Shown here piece by piece: positions 9,551 to 20,570 of a stretch of DNA of 32,580 nt (the first letter of the stretch is position 1; each line of letters begins with the position of its first letter). The translations under genes were made by a program, and so were the position numbers. The notes beneath the pieces are model-generated. The model searched no databases. It saw only the letters and a program-made list of their open reading frames with translations, and was not told where the DNA came from. This stretch comes from Glomus cerebriforme (lineage: Eukaryota > Glomeromycota > Glomeromycetes > Glomerales > Glomeraceae). The stretch lies in contig QKYT01000524.1 in assembly GCA_003550305.1 (NCBI GenBank), positions 38,380 through 70,959 of the forward strand. The letters run 5' to 3'.

Positions 9551-9590
9551 AGTTTAAACTTAAATTTAAATTTAAATTTAAATTTAACAT
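9551..9590. repeat. Self-complementary AAATTT tract
   Basis: A string beginning gtttaaacttaaatttaaat and continuing (aaattt)n is palindromic throughout. It is a low-complexity tract that may form cruciform structures. Confidence 0.7.
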
Positions 9591-10639
9591 AAAATTAGTT
9601 TTTGAACAGTTTCCTTTTTAAGACATTGACTACCTATCTTTGGCATTGATTTACTGATTACATTATCAAACTTTTCCTTTTTTAAATTTAACTTTTCCAT
9701 TTTAGTACTTCTATCGTCATCTAATCTCTTAGTGTGTAATTAGCTAATCATTTTTCAGCAATTGATTAAAATGTTTTTAAAATAAATAAGAACTAATATT
9801 TTATTTATTTGGTCTTATCATTAGCTTTTAAAATTTATAATTTTAATCAAAATCTTCAGGTAAATAAATATTAAATAAATTTCTTCCTTTTTAAATCAAA
9901 AATAACAAATATAAATCCTTAATTTTAAAGTTTAATATTATGACTGCATATCAAATTAAAATTAATGTTAATAACATGTCTAACAAAAAATGTTTATGAC
10001 ATTTCAGTACAATGTTCTATTAGTTTCAGTTATTGAAGGAGATGATATTATATTTACATTATAAGCAACAGAATATAATGGAAGAAATTGTATTTAGATG
10101 AAAAGGTTAATTATATATTCAATTTTAATATTTATACAAACTAAATAATATTAAATTTATTAAAAAATATTATATTACTAGCTAACCCAACAATTATAAA
10201 TAAATAGTTCATGCATTTAATAATCAAGTACTAAATAAGTGCAAAATTTACTTTTAATATTAAGTTTAAAGAGCAATTAATTTGATTATCAAAGATAATT
10301 TATAAGGATTGCAAAATAATTATTGCAGGTTAAATAAAAATTGTAAAAAAAAATATATAACAGTTTTTGACTTAGAAAATATTTATTGTAAAACTAAATC
10401 ATGATAATGTATTATTTATTAATTAGCATCTCTACTCATTAATTACCTATAAAGAATCTTAATTATTATTTAGTACTGATATTTGAAGACAAATGAAATA
10501 TGAATAATTGATAAACAGTATAAAACTACTTTAATTTATTATCAAGCTTATTTTCTTTTCAATTATAAAGGTAAAATTTATAAAAAATTTTATATTAATG
10601 TAAAAGTATTAATATTCAATAAATAATTACATTATTTTT
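9591..10639. other. AT-rich, one faint coding trace
   Basis: Mostly featureless. At about 10012-10105 a plus frame reads VSVIEGDDIIFTL, stop, ATEYNGRNCI, stop, MKR. This may be the remnant of an exon but is too short to assign. Confidence 0.4.
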
Positions 10640-10760
10640 GGCTCTTCTTCTTGTGTGCAGTGGTGTAGGATCATGTGGTGGTGTGTGATCACGCAGTGTA
10701 GATTTACAATGTGGAGGCACCAAATCTTGTGCCAAAATTTTTTTCAATATAAATAATAAC

Positions 10761-10839
10761 CTAAAATAAATAAATAAAATAAAATGAATTGTAATGATAA
10801 TACTTAAATATTTATAACATTATTACCATTATTACTTAC
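10761..10839 (-). other. Intron of the decayed minus-strand gene
   Basis: Read on the minus strand it starts GTAAGTAATAATGG and ends TTTATTTTAG (79 bp). This is the best donor site of the three introns in this pseudogene. The upstream exon ends ISTIQKK. Confidence 0.5.
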
Positions 10840-10924
10840 GTTTCTTTTGAATAGTACTAATTAACATTTCCTTAATAACCCAATCTCCTGCAGTATTAGG
10901 AAAGTCCAGAGCTTTTTTTTAAAA

Positions 10925-10987
10925 CTATAATAAATTGTGAGTAAATTTTTGAATAAGAAAAACAAAATTAAATAATTTGATATTTAC
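10925..10987 (-). other. Intron of the decayed minus-strand gene
   Basis: Starts GTAAATATC and ends TTTATTATAG, 63 bp, between exons ending TSQIIHT and beginning near KKALDFPNTAGDW. A TAA lies at the second codon of the downstream exon, beside an A run, consistent with slippage. Confidence 0.45.
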
Positions 10988-11082
10988 AGTATGAATGATT
11001 TGTGACGTGATAATGTGTTTTTGAATTCTATAATTTGACTTAAAATCAATATTTTTTTCATAAGACATTCTCTCATCATCTT

Positions 11083-11145
11083 CTATTATAAAAAGTATTA
11101 AGTAAAAAAATTTTACTTTTATTAAAAAAAAGTAGTAAAATTTAC
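11083..11145 (-). other. Intron of the decayed minus-strand gene
   Basis: Starts GTAAATTTTAC and ends TTTATAATAG, 63 bp. The exons on each side (KSDWKKRNNVGLVT and DDERMSYEKN) are out of phase by one base, so this junction shows a frameshift. Confidence 0.4.
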
Positions 11146-13440
11146 CAAGTAACTAAGCCAACATTATTTCTCTTTTTCCAATCTGATTTCATTTTGTAGG
11201 TTGTATTTTTTATTCCTTGGTGGCTTATAAATCAGCTTCAACTATAATACCAAACCAAAATATTTAGTTTTAAGAAATAGAAAAAATAATAATAATCACA
11301 TTTTTATTGATAATTTAAATTTGATGAGTGCAGGATAGATTTAGGATATATAGCATGGAAAATAGGAGACAAGGGGTTATTTGGGAAGGAGAGGTCCACT
11401 AGAATGTTATTACTACTAGAAGTAAAATCTTGAATAACTTCAGTCATAGAAATATCAGCAGTGTGATATAAGAAGTCATTAGAAGAAGAGTTAACATCCT
11501 CTTTAACTTATTTAGGAAGAATAACCAAGATGGTTTTAATGTGTGAAATTCTTTTGTCATAATTGAGGAGAATGTTCTTTAAAAGGTCAAGATTCCTTTT
11601 AAAATTATTCAGAGCTTTTTTGATATCATTAGGAAATAAGAAATCATCCAGAGAATCAGAATGGTGATGATTAAATATGTTAAGATTCATTTCATTTCAC
11701 AGTCTTTTAGCATGCATTTGAGATGTAGAGGAAGGTGTAAAATGAGATGGAAAATCTTGTGAAGATTGGAAGGAGCTTTTAACAGCATTAGTGAAAGATT
11801 TATTTGAAATAACCTTTAAGGGAGCAGCAGCAGGCTTACAGTATTATGCCAAATGGTATTTATTATAGAGTTATTGAGAGCAGAACTATGCTGTTTAGTA
11901 ACTTTTTTTTTTATGAAGACATGATGAATCATAAACTTTATTTATAATGTAACTCTGTGTATATAGACAGTCTACAAACATGGAATTTTAGCTTATGAAT
12001 ACAACTTCCAACCAAAGGGAAAATCATCATGCATCGTACTTATGTAATATGAGTCCTCAGAGTGGGAACTGAAACAAGACCCTCCTTAGATAGTTAATAT
12101 GCTCTGAATTTTTCCCATACCCCAGTACTAGTATCAAAATAAAAACTTCCAAACAGTCCTCCCGAATCTTCTCTCAATATGTAATCTTTATCCAGTCCAC
12201 TTGAATCTAACTAGCAGAGACCTGATGCTAGTACCAATCTCCAAAGCAATGCAGTTTATTAACTTTAGGTCTGTGTAAATACTTTTTAGGATTACAATCA
12301 AGTTTGCCACAATTGCAGTAAAGAAGTTTACTTTAACAAGGCTGAAACCATTCTAAATTCCTACTAATGAAGGCATAGCTAATTTTAATAGCATTTGCAA
12401 GAGCTTCTTTAGAAGCAAAGGTCATATGACAGAGAGGTTTTTGTTGATATGAGATAATGAACTGGAGAAAAGTAATAGCCTTAGCAGAAACTGAATTAGC
12501 AATTTTGAATAAATTAGCTTCAATAATATTAGCAGGAAATCCAGAAAGGATATCAATGTTGAAATGATGTGCTTGCTTCTGTTCTAAAGAAAACTTGAGA
12601 GATTAATTCTAATGCAAGCATCTATGCAAAAAACATCCCAGTAATCAGTCATAAATGACACAATTACATCAATATTATTGCAGATAATCTCAGCACATTA
12701 GAAGAGATTCTTAGTGAAAAAAAAATATTTAAAGATATTGCTAAAACAAGAAAAGGTACTGAGTAATTGCAAGCGGATAACATCTAGGAAATGTCTAAGA
12801 TTTGAAAAGATCTGCTACATACAACTTGTAAATCACATAAATCAGATTATTACAGTATTCAGCTAATCTAAAACTCTTTTGTTTTTATTAGCACCAGTGC
12901 ATCATGCAGTATTGCTAAAAGAGGAATACTTAAAAACATGTTGATCAACTGCAGCACCTTTATCTTGTGTTTTTTGAGGAGTTGAGCATATGTGTTAAGG
13001 GTTGTAGTAATAAAGAAAATAGCTGAAGTTACTTGAACAATAGCCTCAGAAATGTCTTCAGATTCAGGAATATCATCAGTAGTTTTTTTTCCCTTTCTTG
13101 ACAGATGAAGAAGCATGAATAGAGACTGCAACAGTCTGCTAAGATTGAGATGGGATAACAGTAGAAGGGGGTCAAAGTAGGAGGTACAAAAACCAGAGCT
13201 TTAGGGGAAAGAGCAGTTATTGTGGGGGAGTAGTATAGAAAGGAGTAGAAAAAGCAAAATCTTCTTCCATAGTAGATTCATTAATAGAATAAACATGTTT
13301 GTTAGGAGTATCTGTGGGTAGAATAACTGAACCAGAGTTTTCTGAAGTAGAAGGATTAGAGGAAGAGTTCTTCAAAGAGAGATCATTGCAGCATATTTAG
13401 AGCTGCTGTTCTTTAGTTAGTGAGTAGAGGTTTTATGAGT

Positions 13441-14299
13441 TATGTTAAATGAAGTGGAGAAGCAAAAATACAGATAATACTTAGATAAAAGTTAATAAAG
13501 TTAAAGAGAAAATTTGTACTAATCCTGTATAATACAATTTCCAACTCTAATAATTATAGGAATATCTTTTTTATCAAGAGGAATATGCACATTTGTTATG
13601 ATATTGACATTAATTGTCCAATCTTCTGCAGTAAAGAATTTCCATTAACTCTTTGTAATGCTATTAAAGATTTCAATTTTGATAAATTCAAATAAAGTAA
13701 CACTAATGTATCCATAATGCACTCTACTGCACAAACTGTTGCAAGATATTTAAAAAATTATATGAATATCTGTAGTATTTGATACTAAAATACAATTAAA
13801 TTTATATGTTTCTCAATCATCAATTCAACTGATTTATTTGGTAACTAGTATTAACTTTTTCCTTTTCTGCTAATAGATTTCATTCAATATAATCAAAATC
13901 AAATTCCATTGTTTTATAACTAATCAGATACTTTCTTTCTAATAATCCACCTTAATAATAGCAATATATATACTTCCTACATTTGCAAATCCATTTGCAC
14001 TACCAAGACCAATATTTCAAATGAACTATTTCTCCTCCTCTTTGACTCTGGTTTCTTCTTTTTCTTTTCCTTTACATATATAGCACCAGCCAAGTGTTAG
14101 CATAATACTTGTTTTTACTTTATCCTTAAGAGTTTAGAACTTCACTTAAGTAATACTAGTAGTTTTCAAGATTCCCAATTATATTCTTTTGCCTAAAGAA
14201 TCATGTATAATTTATTTAACCACACATCAAATCCCCTTTCATAATAATTATTTCATAAATTATCCAATTTATCTATATTAGTATTTGCTATATTATATT
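13441..14299 (-). pseudogene. Decayed minus-strand coding sequence, unidentified
   Basis: From about 13760 to 13520 one frame runs with a single internal stop: SRVHYGYISVTLFEFIKIEI ... FFTAEDWTINVNIITNVHIP ... KKDIPIIIRVGNCIIQD. Upstream pieces are MEFDFDYIE, stop, NLLAEKEKVNTSYQINQLN (about 13910-13820) and GLGSANGFANVGSIYIAIIK (about 14010-13940). The pieces are collinear and on the same strand as the relics on both sides, so they may be exons of one large former gene. No family was recognised. Confidence 0.4.
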
Positions 14300-15260
14300 T
14301 ATGTTAAACATGAATCTCATTGGGAATTTCAATAATCCATTTATGTTCTGTATTATTAAGATTGTGGCATGAGATATTGTGTTTGTAGTTCTTTTTTGTC
14401 ATCTTGATGCCTTCATTTTCAAACATCCAAAATTTTGAGATCCTAATTTGTTGTAAAATATATTTCATCATTAACGTTTTTATCACTTAAGCTCTCTAGA
14501 CATTGAGAGAGACTTGCGATTACATTTTTTAGTTCAAAAATTTCTTGGTTATTAGTGCCACCTATTATAGTCGGTATTTAATATATTTTTTCCTTAAAAG
14601 ATCAACAAATCTAAAGTTATTTTTTCAAATTATCAACTATAATCTATTAAAAGTTTGGTTTTTAAAAAAAATTTTAAATAAAATTATATTTGCAAAAGTA
14701 TTTTTTGCATTTTGTTAAAAATTGGATAAAAGTATCAAATTTATCCTATATATAAATTTAATTGCTTCAAAGAAATTCTTAAGCAATACAGCTTTGTGTG
14801 CTTAGGTCATTGTCTTGCTGTTTTAGAAGTTTCACCATGCATTTTATTAAAGAAAATAGAATGAAGGTTCAACACTAACATTAATGAATAATATACTATA
14901 TTTTACTTAATTTTTTTAAATTCAAAGTAATTTAACATGTTTAGTTTATAAAGTTAAAAATTTATAAGGACAATAGAGGTTTATAACTTGAGTGTTTTTT
15001 GTAATAATTTCTCATAATCATATTGTTGATATTTCAGATATTACTTGATTGCTCTCCATCTTTGTTTGAAGACTTGAAGATTTGTCAAATCTGTCTTGAA
15101 CTTAGGATAAAGGGTATATTTATAACAGTTTCTATTACACCAATTGTTATTCCTTCAATATTATATTGCTTTGAAACTAAAGAATGTTACTTCTCTATCA
15201 ATTCCCTAGCAATTAAAGATATTATTCAGGGACCCGAATGATCAATATCAACAAGGTTTA
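14300..15260 (-). pseudogene. Decayed minus-strand coding sequence, charged
   Basis: From about 15240 a minus frame with three stops reads IISLIARELIE, HSLVSKQYNIEGITIGVIET and VINIPFILSSRQI. From 14560 a second open stretch reads NNQEIFELKNVIASLSQCLE then SLSDKNVNDEIYFTTN, a stop, and DLKILDV. It overlaps a 60-codon frame at 14304-14486 (MTKKNYKHNISCHNLNNTEH). The first part of the second stretch looks like a coiled coil. No family was recognised. The order suggests the 5' part of the same gene that decays downstream. Confidence 0.35.
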
Positions 15261-15315
15261 AAAAAAAGAGATGATTCATTTTCACAGGTGGTTTTTTAAA
15301 TCCTCAATTGAAGAA

Positions 15316-15540
15316 TTATCTGGATCTCCTAAATGCATAATTGATTAGACCAATTTTGTACAATAATAAAATAAGGAAAAAAGACATGAGACAAATTATT
15401 TGTTGACTACAAAGATTTTTCCTAAAATATTTTTCCTTCAAGATTGAAGTGAAACCTAAATTGGTGATTTGTTCTATGTAGTAAAGAAAAGAATCATAAT
15501 CATTGTTTTCATCAAATTGCTGGCTGATAGGGATTCTTAA
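15316..15540 (-). pseudogene. Open minus-strand exon without ATG, 74 codons
   Basis: Uninterrupted from 15540 to a TAA at 15316-15318. It reads RIPISQQFDENNDYDSFLYY, IEQITNLGFTSILKEKYFRK and so on, with a hydrophobic end (ICLMSFFLILLLYKIGL). Codon use is clearly protein-like, but the only ATG lies late in it. It is best seen as an exon or 5'-truncated gene piece. Family unknown. Confidence 0.45.
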
Positions 15541-15762
15541 TTAAAAATATTTGTAATTTAAGAAGAAGCAATAAGGATTTGTAATAATTATATATTATTA
15601 ACCAATTTGAATAAATAAATAAATAAAATTATTTATCTTATCGATCCTAAAGGCTGTTAGTCTGGCTATTCTGTTTGCAAAGTTTATTTTCAATCTTAAT
15701 GAAAATAGAGAGATATATCCATTCTCACTTTTTAATAACTGCTTTTGTATAATCTATCATTA

Positions 15763-15930
15763 TTACATTCTTGAAGCATTAATAAATGATTGAATTTCTT
15801 TTTGCATATCAGGAGAAACTGGCAAATTTTCTATTGCAGATTGGAATTTAAATCTATAGTTCTTTGATTCAGTGAAAGTAAGAATACTCTGATAATGATT
15901 TGTTTTTTGGCTGTTTGTTAGTTTATTCAT
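15763..15930 (-). pseudogene. Small minus-strand ORF, 55 aa
   Basis: Starts at ATG 15928-15930 and ends at TAA 15763-15765. It contains NHYQSILTFTESKNYRFKFQ, SAIENLPVSPDMQKEIQSFI and NASRM. It is polar, with no membrane segment. It could be a complete small gene, but it lies among collinear broken exons on the same strand and is preceded by an acceptor-like TTTTAACAG, so an exon relic is more likely. Not recognised. Confidence 0.4.
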
Positions 15931-16189
15931 TAACTGTTAAAAGTAGCAAGTGCATTGCATGAGCCAAAAGACATTATAATAAATTAATAGGTTCCAAATT
16001 ATTAATAAATGCTGTCTTTTTACAGTCTTGATAATGTCCTTTGTTCCAAAATTACTAATAATGTCTGATAGAAGAATATAAGAAAGATTAAATACAGAGT
16101 AATGAATAAGTTGAATTATATAAATAAAGTCTTTTCCTTTTTTTTACACTAGAAGAATTAGTAGTAGAAGTAAAAAAGCATTTGAAACC
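15931..16189. other. Interval between minus-strand relics
   Basis: AT-rich, with a poly-T run at about 16137-16145. No readable frame longer than about 20 codons was found. Confidence 0.4.
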
Positions 16190-16425
16190 TCAGTTATTCT
16201 CATTATATCTATTATTCAGTAAGGGCATTTTTGTGCCCAAGGATCTTGACAATAATAAAGAATTTTCTGCTTGACTGTCCTGGTTTAAGTTTTACTACAA
16301 TATGAAGCTGATGGAAAACAAAATTCACCATCTTCAAAATGACCCAATTTTTTTGGTGATCTCTGAGTTTTTGGGGTGTTTTTTCTTAATACTGATTTAT
16401 AAAATTTAAAGTTTGATTAATAATA
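16190..16425 (-). pseudogene. Minus-strand relic with Cys-rich segment
   Basis: From about 16405 the frame reads VLRKNTPKTQRSPKKLG, then HFEDGEFCFPSASYCSKT, a stop, TRTVKQKILYYCQDPWAQKC, PY and a stop. The basic S/T/P-rich start and the spaced cysteines could be a small zinc-binding segment, but the spacing matches no family I can name. Only two stops interrupt a frame of about 70 codons. This is the most upstream piece of the minus-strand coding block. Confidence 0.4.
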
Positions 16426-17740
16426 GCCCACATTGAGGAAACCTATCAATAACTATTCTACTAGATTTTATTGTTAAAGTAATTTTTAAAGATTTTAAAA
16501 ATATTCTAAGAAATAGGAGATTCGGAGAAATATGATTTCAAATAGATATAGTCAATTATCAAGTGAATTTGGCATGTTAAAAAAATGATAAGTTTATTAT
16601 ATTAAAATATGAGATAAAAGATTTACTTTAAATCTGAAAAATATGAAAAGTTTGAGAAGCAAAAGGAATAAAAATATAAAAATATTGTGGTTCCGCTAAA
16701 TTAAAACTTATGACATATGAGGCTTTGTGTATGATAATCAAAAGGCCATAAATGTGTGATCGGAAGATTTTCTTTTTCGTGTGTGAAGTCATACAGAAAA
16801 AATTTCAAAGCCCATTCGATATGTGGCGCAGGTAAATCTCTATTATAAAGTTGATCAAAAGAAATTTACACTGTCATTTTCGCGTGTCAATTTATTTATG
16901 ATCATGCTTTGTTTGTTTAATAAGCCACTAAACATATGTAATTGAGGCTGTACGTAAAATACCATTGAAAAATAGATAATCAAATCAATTTTATTCACGT
17001 GCCAAACTCACGTGGCCAGCACGCGACAACCCCTGCATTGTTAATTTTTTGTTACGCTGATCATTTCTAAATGATATTAATAAATATAAAAAGTATCCTT
17101 GAAGACTCAAGACTCTAAATAAACTTTATTGAAAAATTACGAATATTATGGAATTTTAGGGATCTAGGGATTATTATATTTAGTTTTATTTTTTGTTCGT
17201 TAAAGTTAATTCATGTCATTTTTAGGAAATTACATTTACGTAACATGCAGATAAATAATAATTCTATTATTTTCCCTACAAGGAACTAACTTTATACAAT
17301 TATACTATTTTTGAAATCAATTATTGAAATTCGACCACTTAAATTTTAATTTATATTAAATTTCGTTCATATGAAACACAATATATTACTATTATTATTG
17401 TGATTACATCATGATTGAATATTATTAACCTGGTAAAGGATCAAATTTAACTAAAATAGACGTAATGCAGATTTTGTTGATATTTAATTTGTTATTGTTA
17501 CTTTTTTTAATCTTTCTTTTTCTTTTAATAAAAAAATAAATGATATTTTCAATTTATTATAAATCGATCAGAAATTATAAATAGTTGTTAAATAACCTCT
17601 CAAATGACCTGCTACGAAACAGAGATAAGAGTGATTTTTTATATAAAAATTATTTTTATTTAATTCAATTATCCTATAATTACATCCTAAAACATGAATT
17701 TTGTTTACTAATTATAGTATTTATTATAAATTTGTTTCTG
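16426..17740. other. Intergenic; likely upstream region of the gene at 17808
   Basis: No coding frame was recognised. GC content rises at about 16690-17050. That patch holds two CACGTG palindromes and no protein-like reading. The remainder is AT-rich. Confidence 0.5.
16996..17014. promoter_or_regulatory. Pair of CACGTG E-box palindromes
   Basis: CACGTG occurs at 16996-17001 and 17009-17014, a centre spacing of 13 bp, inside a GC-richer island about 800 bp before the ATG at 17808. CACGTG is a core site for bHLH factors in fungi (Cbf1 and Pho4 types in yeast). Any role here is an inference from spacing and composition. Confidence 0.3.
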
Positions 17741-17752
17741 TATATATAAATA
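17741..17752 (+). promoter_or_regulatory. TATA box of the MGC-protein gene
   Basis: TATATATAAATA is at 17741-17752, 56 bp upstream of the ATG at 17808. It is a strong match to the TATA consensus at a plausible distance, directly before the 5' UTR hairpin. Confidence 0.55.
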
Positions 17753-17754
17753 GG

Positions 17755-17792
17755 GGTATTATTTTTTTCTATACTGAAAAAAAAATAATACC
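17755..17792 (+). promoter_or_regulatory. Hairpin in the predicted 5' UTR
   Basis: GGTATTATTTTTTTC (17755-17769) pairs with GAAAAAAAAATAATACC (17776-17792) across a 6-base loop. The stem is complete apart from extra A residues. It lies between the TATA box and the ATG, 15 bases before the start codon. Confidence 0.5.
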
Positions 17793-17970
17793 ACTAAAGA
17801 AATAATTATGGGTTGTACCATTGGTAAAAAAACAGAACAAAATTTTGAAATAAAATTAAATGATCTATATTCACAACCAGATATCTTCGATGAACTGATT
17901 ATAGAATTAAATAAACAACAAAAATTAATAAAAATCTTTTGGATACCATACGATAATTTCAATAACATAT

Positions 17971-17986
17971 CACATCTTCACATCTT
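17971..17986 (+). repeat. 8-bp tandem duplication causing the frameshift
   Basis: cacatctt occurs at 17971-17978 and again at 17979-17986. One copy restores the reading frame into the rest of exon 1. It is a typical replication-slippage product. Confidence 0.75.
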
Positions 17987-18115
17987 TATGAATTTTATTT
18001 AAATTATTCTGCTACATGGAAAAATGACTTTGATAGAATAAAAGCCTTGAAAATTATGTTAAAAGAATTAATAAATTCTTTCCATATGACTCGAGATGAT
18101 TTAAAAATGCAAATA

Positions 18116-18194
18116 GTTTCTTTTTTAAATAAAAAATTTTTTTTTTCCTACCCTAATATTAATAATAATGGTTTGTTTTGTTTTTTTTTCATAG
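18116..18194 (+). other. Intron of the MGC-protein gene
   Basis: 79 bp, starting GTTTCTTTTTTAAAT and ending TTTTTTTTTCATAG, with a polypyrimidine tract before the acceptor. It joins ...KMQI to VFEL... in phase 0 and removes a low-complexity FFFSYPNINNN stretch. Confidence 0.55.
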
Positions 18195-18482
18195 ATTGTG
18201 TTTGAACTTGAATGCAACGAAAAGAAACATATAACCGAAATTTTGGGAATCTCCCAGAATCCAATTACGCTCAACTACATCATCGTAGTTGATTTTTTAT
18301 TTTCGCGTCATTTATGAGATAGACACCATCAACTTAATTTTCTTTCTTTGCATAAAAAAGTACGGTTTCTAAAAGCATTTATCGTAATTGTTAATTGTTT
18401 AAAAAGTGGTCCTTATGAACATGGTAAAACAGATATTAAACTACACGGACTATTTGTTCCGAAAGGAGATCACGGATATTGA

Positions 18483-19460
18483 GACCAGCATTTTTTATTC
18501 TTGAATGGTTTTTGTCATTGTATTTTTTATTTATAAAAAAAAAAACTGGTTTGACAAATTTATGATAAAAAAATCAATGTTTAAATATAGCTAAGTATCA
18601 AATATATAATCAATAATTTTAATATACTATAGGCCTGCCAAATTATTACTATTCATAAATTTCCTACTTAAAATAAATTCATTTCGCATTTAAAATATTA
18701 TAAATCATATCTTATCAATAACAAATAATAATTGGATATTAATAAAATTATAAACATATCCATAAATTTTAACATCAAATCATCAAATTAACTAGTGCTG
18801 GTAACCTGGAAAATATGCTAAAAATTCTTCATTGAAATTAGCAAACCAAAAGAAAAAATAATTTATGAGTAATGTGATTCATTTTGATGGTTAACAATTC
18901 TTCTTTAGGAAGTGACATAATTTACATATTGCCAATATGCTAAAATATAGGTCAATATTCGGTGAACTTTTTATTTATAGTATTAATCAGTACTTGCAAA
19001 ATATAAGTTTTCTATTTTATTTGTAAGTCTAAGGTAGTTATCTTCCTTCGAATTTGCAAAAATAAATACTTTTACTACCAAAGTAAATTTAGATCAGAAA
19101 TTACGAAAAGAATATTATTGACTACAATAAAAAGTGACTAATATTTAATAATAAAGATTTGACAAAGTTAACTAAACGAAATTTGTTAATTGAAACTAAT
19201 ATTAAACAAGCAGTATCATCATTTTTCAAATACCGGTTTAAGCCACTTTGAATTATTATTAACATTAAAATTTTGAATATCTTTATTTGTAAATTTGAGC
19301 AAACTTTAAAATCTTCGGATTTTAAGAAAAGTTTTAAAGAACCGTAATTCGGATGAAAACAAATTCAAAACTACAAAGTTCCACATTTCCAGTCTTCCAG
19401 ACAACTATCGTATCAATTCTTTTGAAATATCATATTGTAATGTTTGACATCCTTCTAATG
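18483..19460. other. Intergenic, no gene recognised
   Basis: AT-rich with no readable protein frame longer than about 25 codons. It ends at the assembly gap. Confidence 0.55.
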
Positions 19461-19727
19461 NNNNNNNNNNNNNNNNNNNNNNNNNNNNNNNNNNNNNNNN
19501 NNNNNNNNNNNNNNNNNNNNNNNNNNNNNNNNNNNNNNNNNNNNNNNNNNNNNNNNNNNNNNNNNNNNNNNNNNNNNNNNNNNNNNNNNNNNNNNNNNNN
19601 NNNNNNNNNNNNNNNNNNNNNNNNNNNNNNNNNNNNNNNNNNNNNNNNNNNNNNNNNNNNNNNNNNNNNNNNNNNNNNNNNNNNNNNNNNNNNNNNNNNN
19701 NNNNNNNNNNNNNNNNNNNNNNNNNNN
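19461..19727. other. Assembly gap of 267 N
   Basis: Unknown bases. The minus-strand relic that begins at 22233 runs into this gap, so its 3' end is missing from the window. Confidence 1.
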
Positions 19728-20570
19728 ATTATTAAAATTATCTTCTACTAAGTAATAAACCAAAATTATTATCACTGTGTAGTTTCTAAAATAATAAAAT
19801 TTAAATTTTGATTTTTTGATTTTTGTTGTTATACCCATTTTTTTATTGTCATTTATCCCAAATTTATTATCCATCAATTTTATCCATTCCATAACTTTCA
19901 CAACATATTCCTTTGATTTGTTTTTTTTCTCTTGTTGTTCAATACATCAATTTAGCCCGTTTAAAATAGACTTTGATACATACTCCAAACTTGTAAAATT
20001 ATCTGTTCTGAATTTCCACATTATTTTGTATTATCAATGAAAGTGATATGGTTTCAGTTATTGTTATTTCCATATGTAGGAAGTTGGCTTATTCTTTTGT
20101 TATGCTTATTTATTTGATCAATTCCATTTATAACTCATTCTAAAAAATTTTAAGCAATAGCAAATGGCGGAGGAATAGTTGGTGATATAATATATGATGA
20201 AAGAGGAGTAATATCTGATTGTAAAGATATAGTTAATAAAGTAGCAATAGCCGATGGTGAAGAAATAACCAGTAAATTTTCTTGGCTCCTACTGTGAATT
20301 CTTTAATACTTTTGTTATTTACTATTATGTGTTTAACAAATATGTCTATTATTACTTTTGGTATTTTATTCTTCTTGACACCTCGTTTCATCTGACTGAA
20401 TTATGAAGCTTTACTTATTTTTTTAATGTATGTTCATGAAAAAAAAAAAAAATCCAATTTTCTTTTAAAATTCATTGAATGTCTACTTTCTCCAAATTTT
20501 GGTATATCTGCATATTTATCTGTATGGGTGTTTGTACTATGTGAACGCTTATCAATACAGTATATGGGTA

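Larger units (their letters stand above)
10640..13440 (-). pseudogene. Decayed multi-exon gene: S/T/P-rich, RRM-like, Cys motif
   Basis: On the minus strand from 13440 there is an S/T/P-rich N-terminal part. It includes SSSNPSTSENSGSVILPTDT and, from an ATG at 13268-13270, MEEDFAFSTPFYTTPPQ, then a stop. KKTTDDIPESEDISEAIVQ follows (within 12868-13131). At 12584-12333 a frame reads FNIDILSGFPANIIEANLFK ... PLCHMTFASKEALANAIK, which resembles an RRM fold. The same frame, past a stop, gives CNCGKLDCNPKKYLHRPK, a small Cys cluster. At 11690-11320 another stretch (FNHHHSDSLDDFLFPNDIKK, stop, ... DLSFPNNPLSPIFHAIYPK) ends the central part. Three GT...AG introns follow: 11083-11145, 10925-10987 and 10761-10839. 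They separate exons reading MSYEKNIDFKSNYRIQKHI and ALDFPNTAGDWVIKEML. RRM plus Cys motif suggests a retrotransposon ORF1 or an RNA-binding host gene. I could not decide which. Confidence 0.5.
17808..18482 (+). pseudogene. Two-exon gene for an MGC-starting protein, frameshifted
   Basis: Exon 1 starts with ATG at 17808 (MGCTIGKK...). Gly2-Cys3 after Met is the pattern for N-myristoylation plus palmitoylation, so the product was probably membrane-anchored. At 17971-17986 the 8-mer cacatctt is duplicated in tandem, and the frame then hits TAA at 18000-18002. Removing one copy makes exon 1 exactly 100 codons (17808-18115). It then reads EFYLNYSATWKNDFDRIKAL and LINSFHMTRDDLKMQI. A phase-0 intron (18116-18194) follows. 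Exon 2 (18195-18482) is 95 codons plus a stop: VFELECNEKKHITEILGISQ ... SGPYEHGKTDIKLHGLFVPK. One internal TGA at 18315-18317, between SRHL and DRHHQL, could be a CGA-to-TGA change. The total is about 195 residues. No family was recognised. The intact look apart from two lesions suggests recent loss, or an assembly or strain polymorphism. Confidence 0.65.

Noticed and set aside
15023..15241. 72-codon plus-strand open frame
   Set aside because: The minus strand here reads as part of a long collinear coding relic (NIEGITIGVIET), so the plus frame is most likely its antisense shadow.
19353..19901. Open frames on both strands running through the N gap
   Set aside because: They are open only because N codons cannot be stops.
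20162..20297. Plus-strand frame ANGGGIVGDIIYDERG...
   Set aside because: Attractive by itself, but the opposite strand continues in one frame for about 190 codons into neighbouring protein-like sequence, so the minus reading was preferred.
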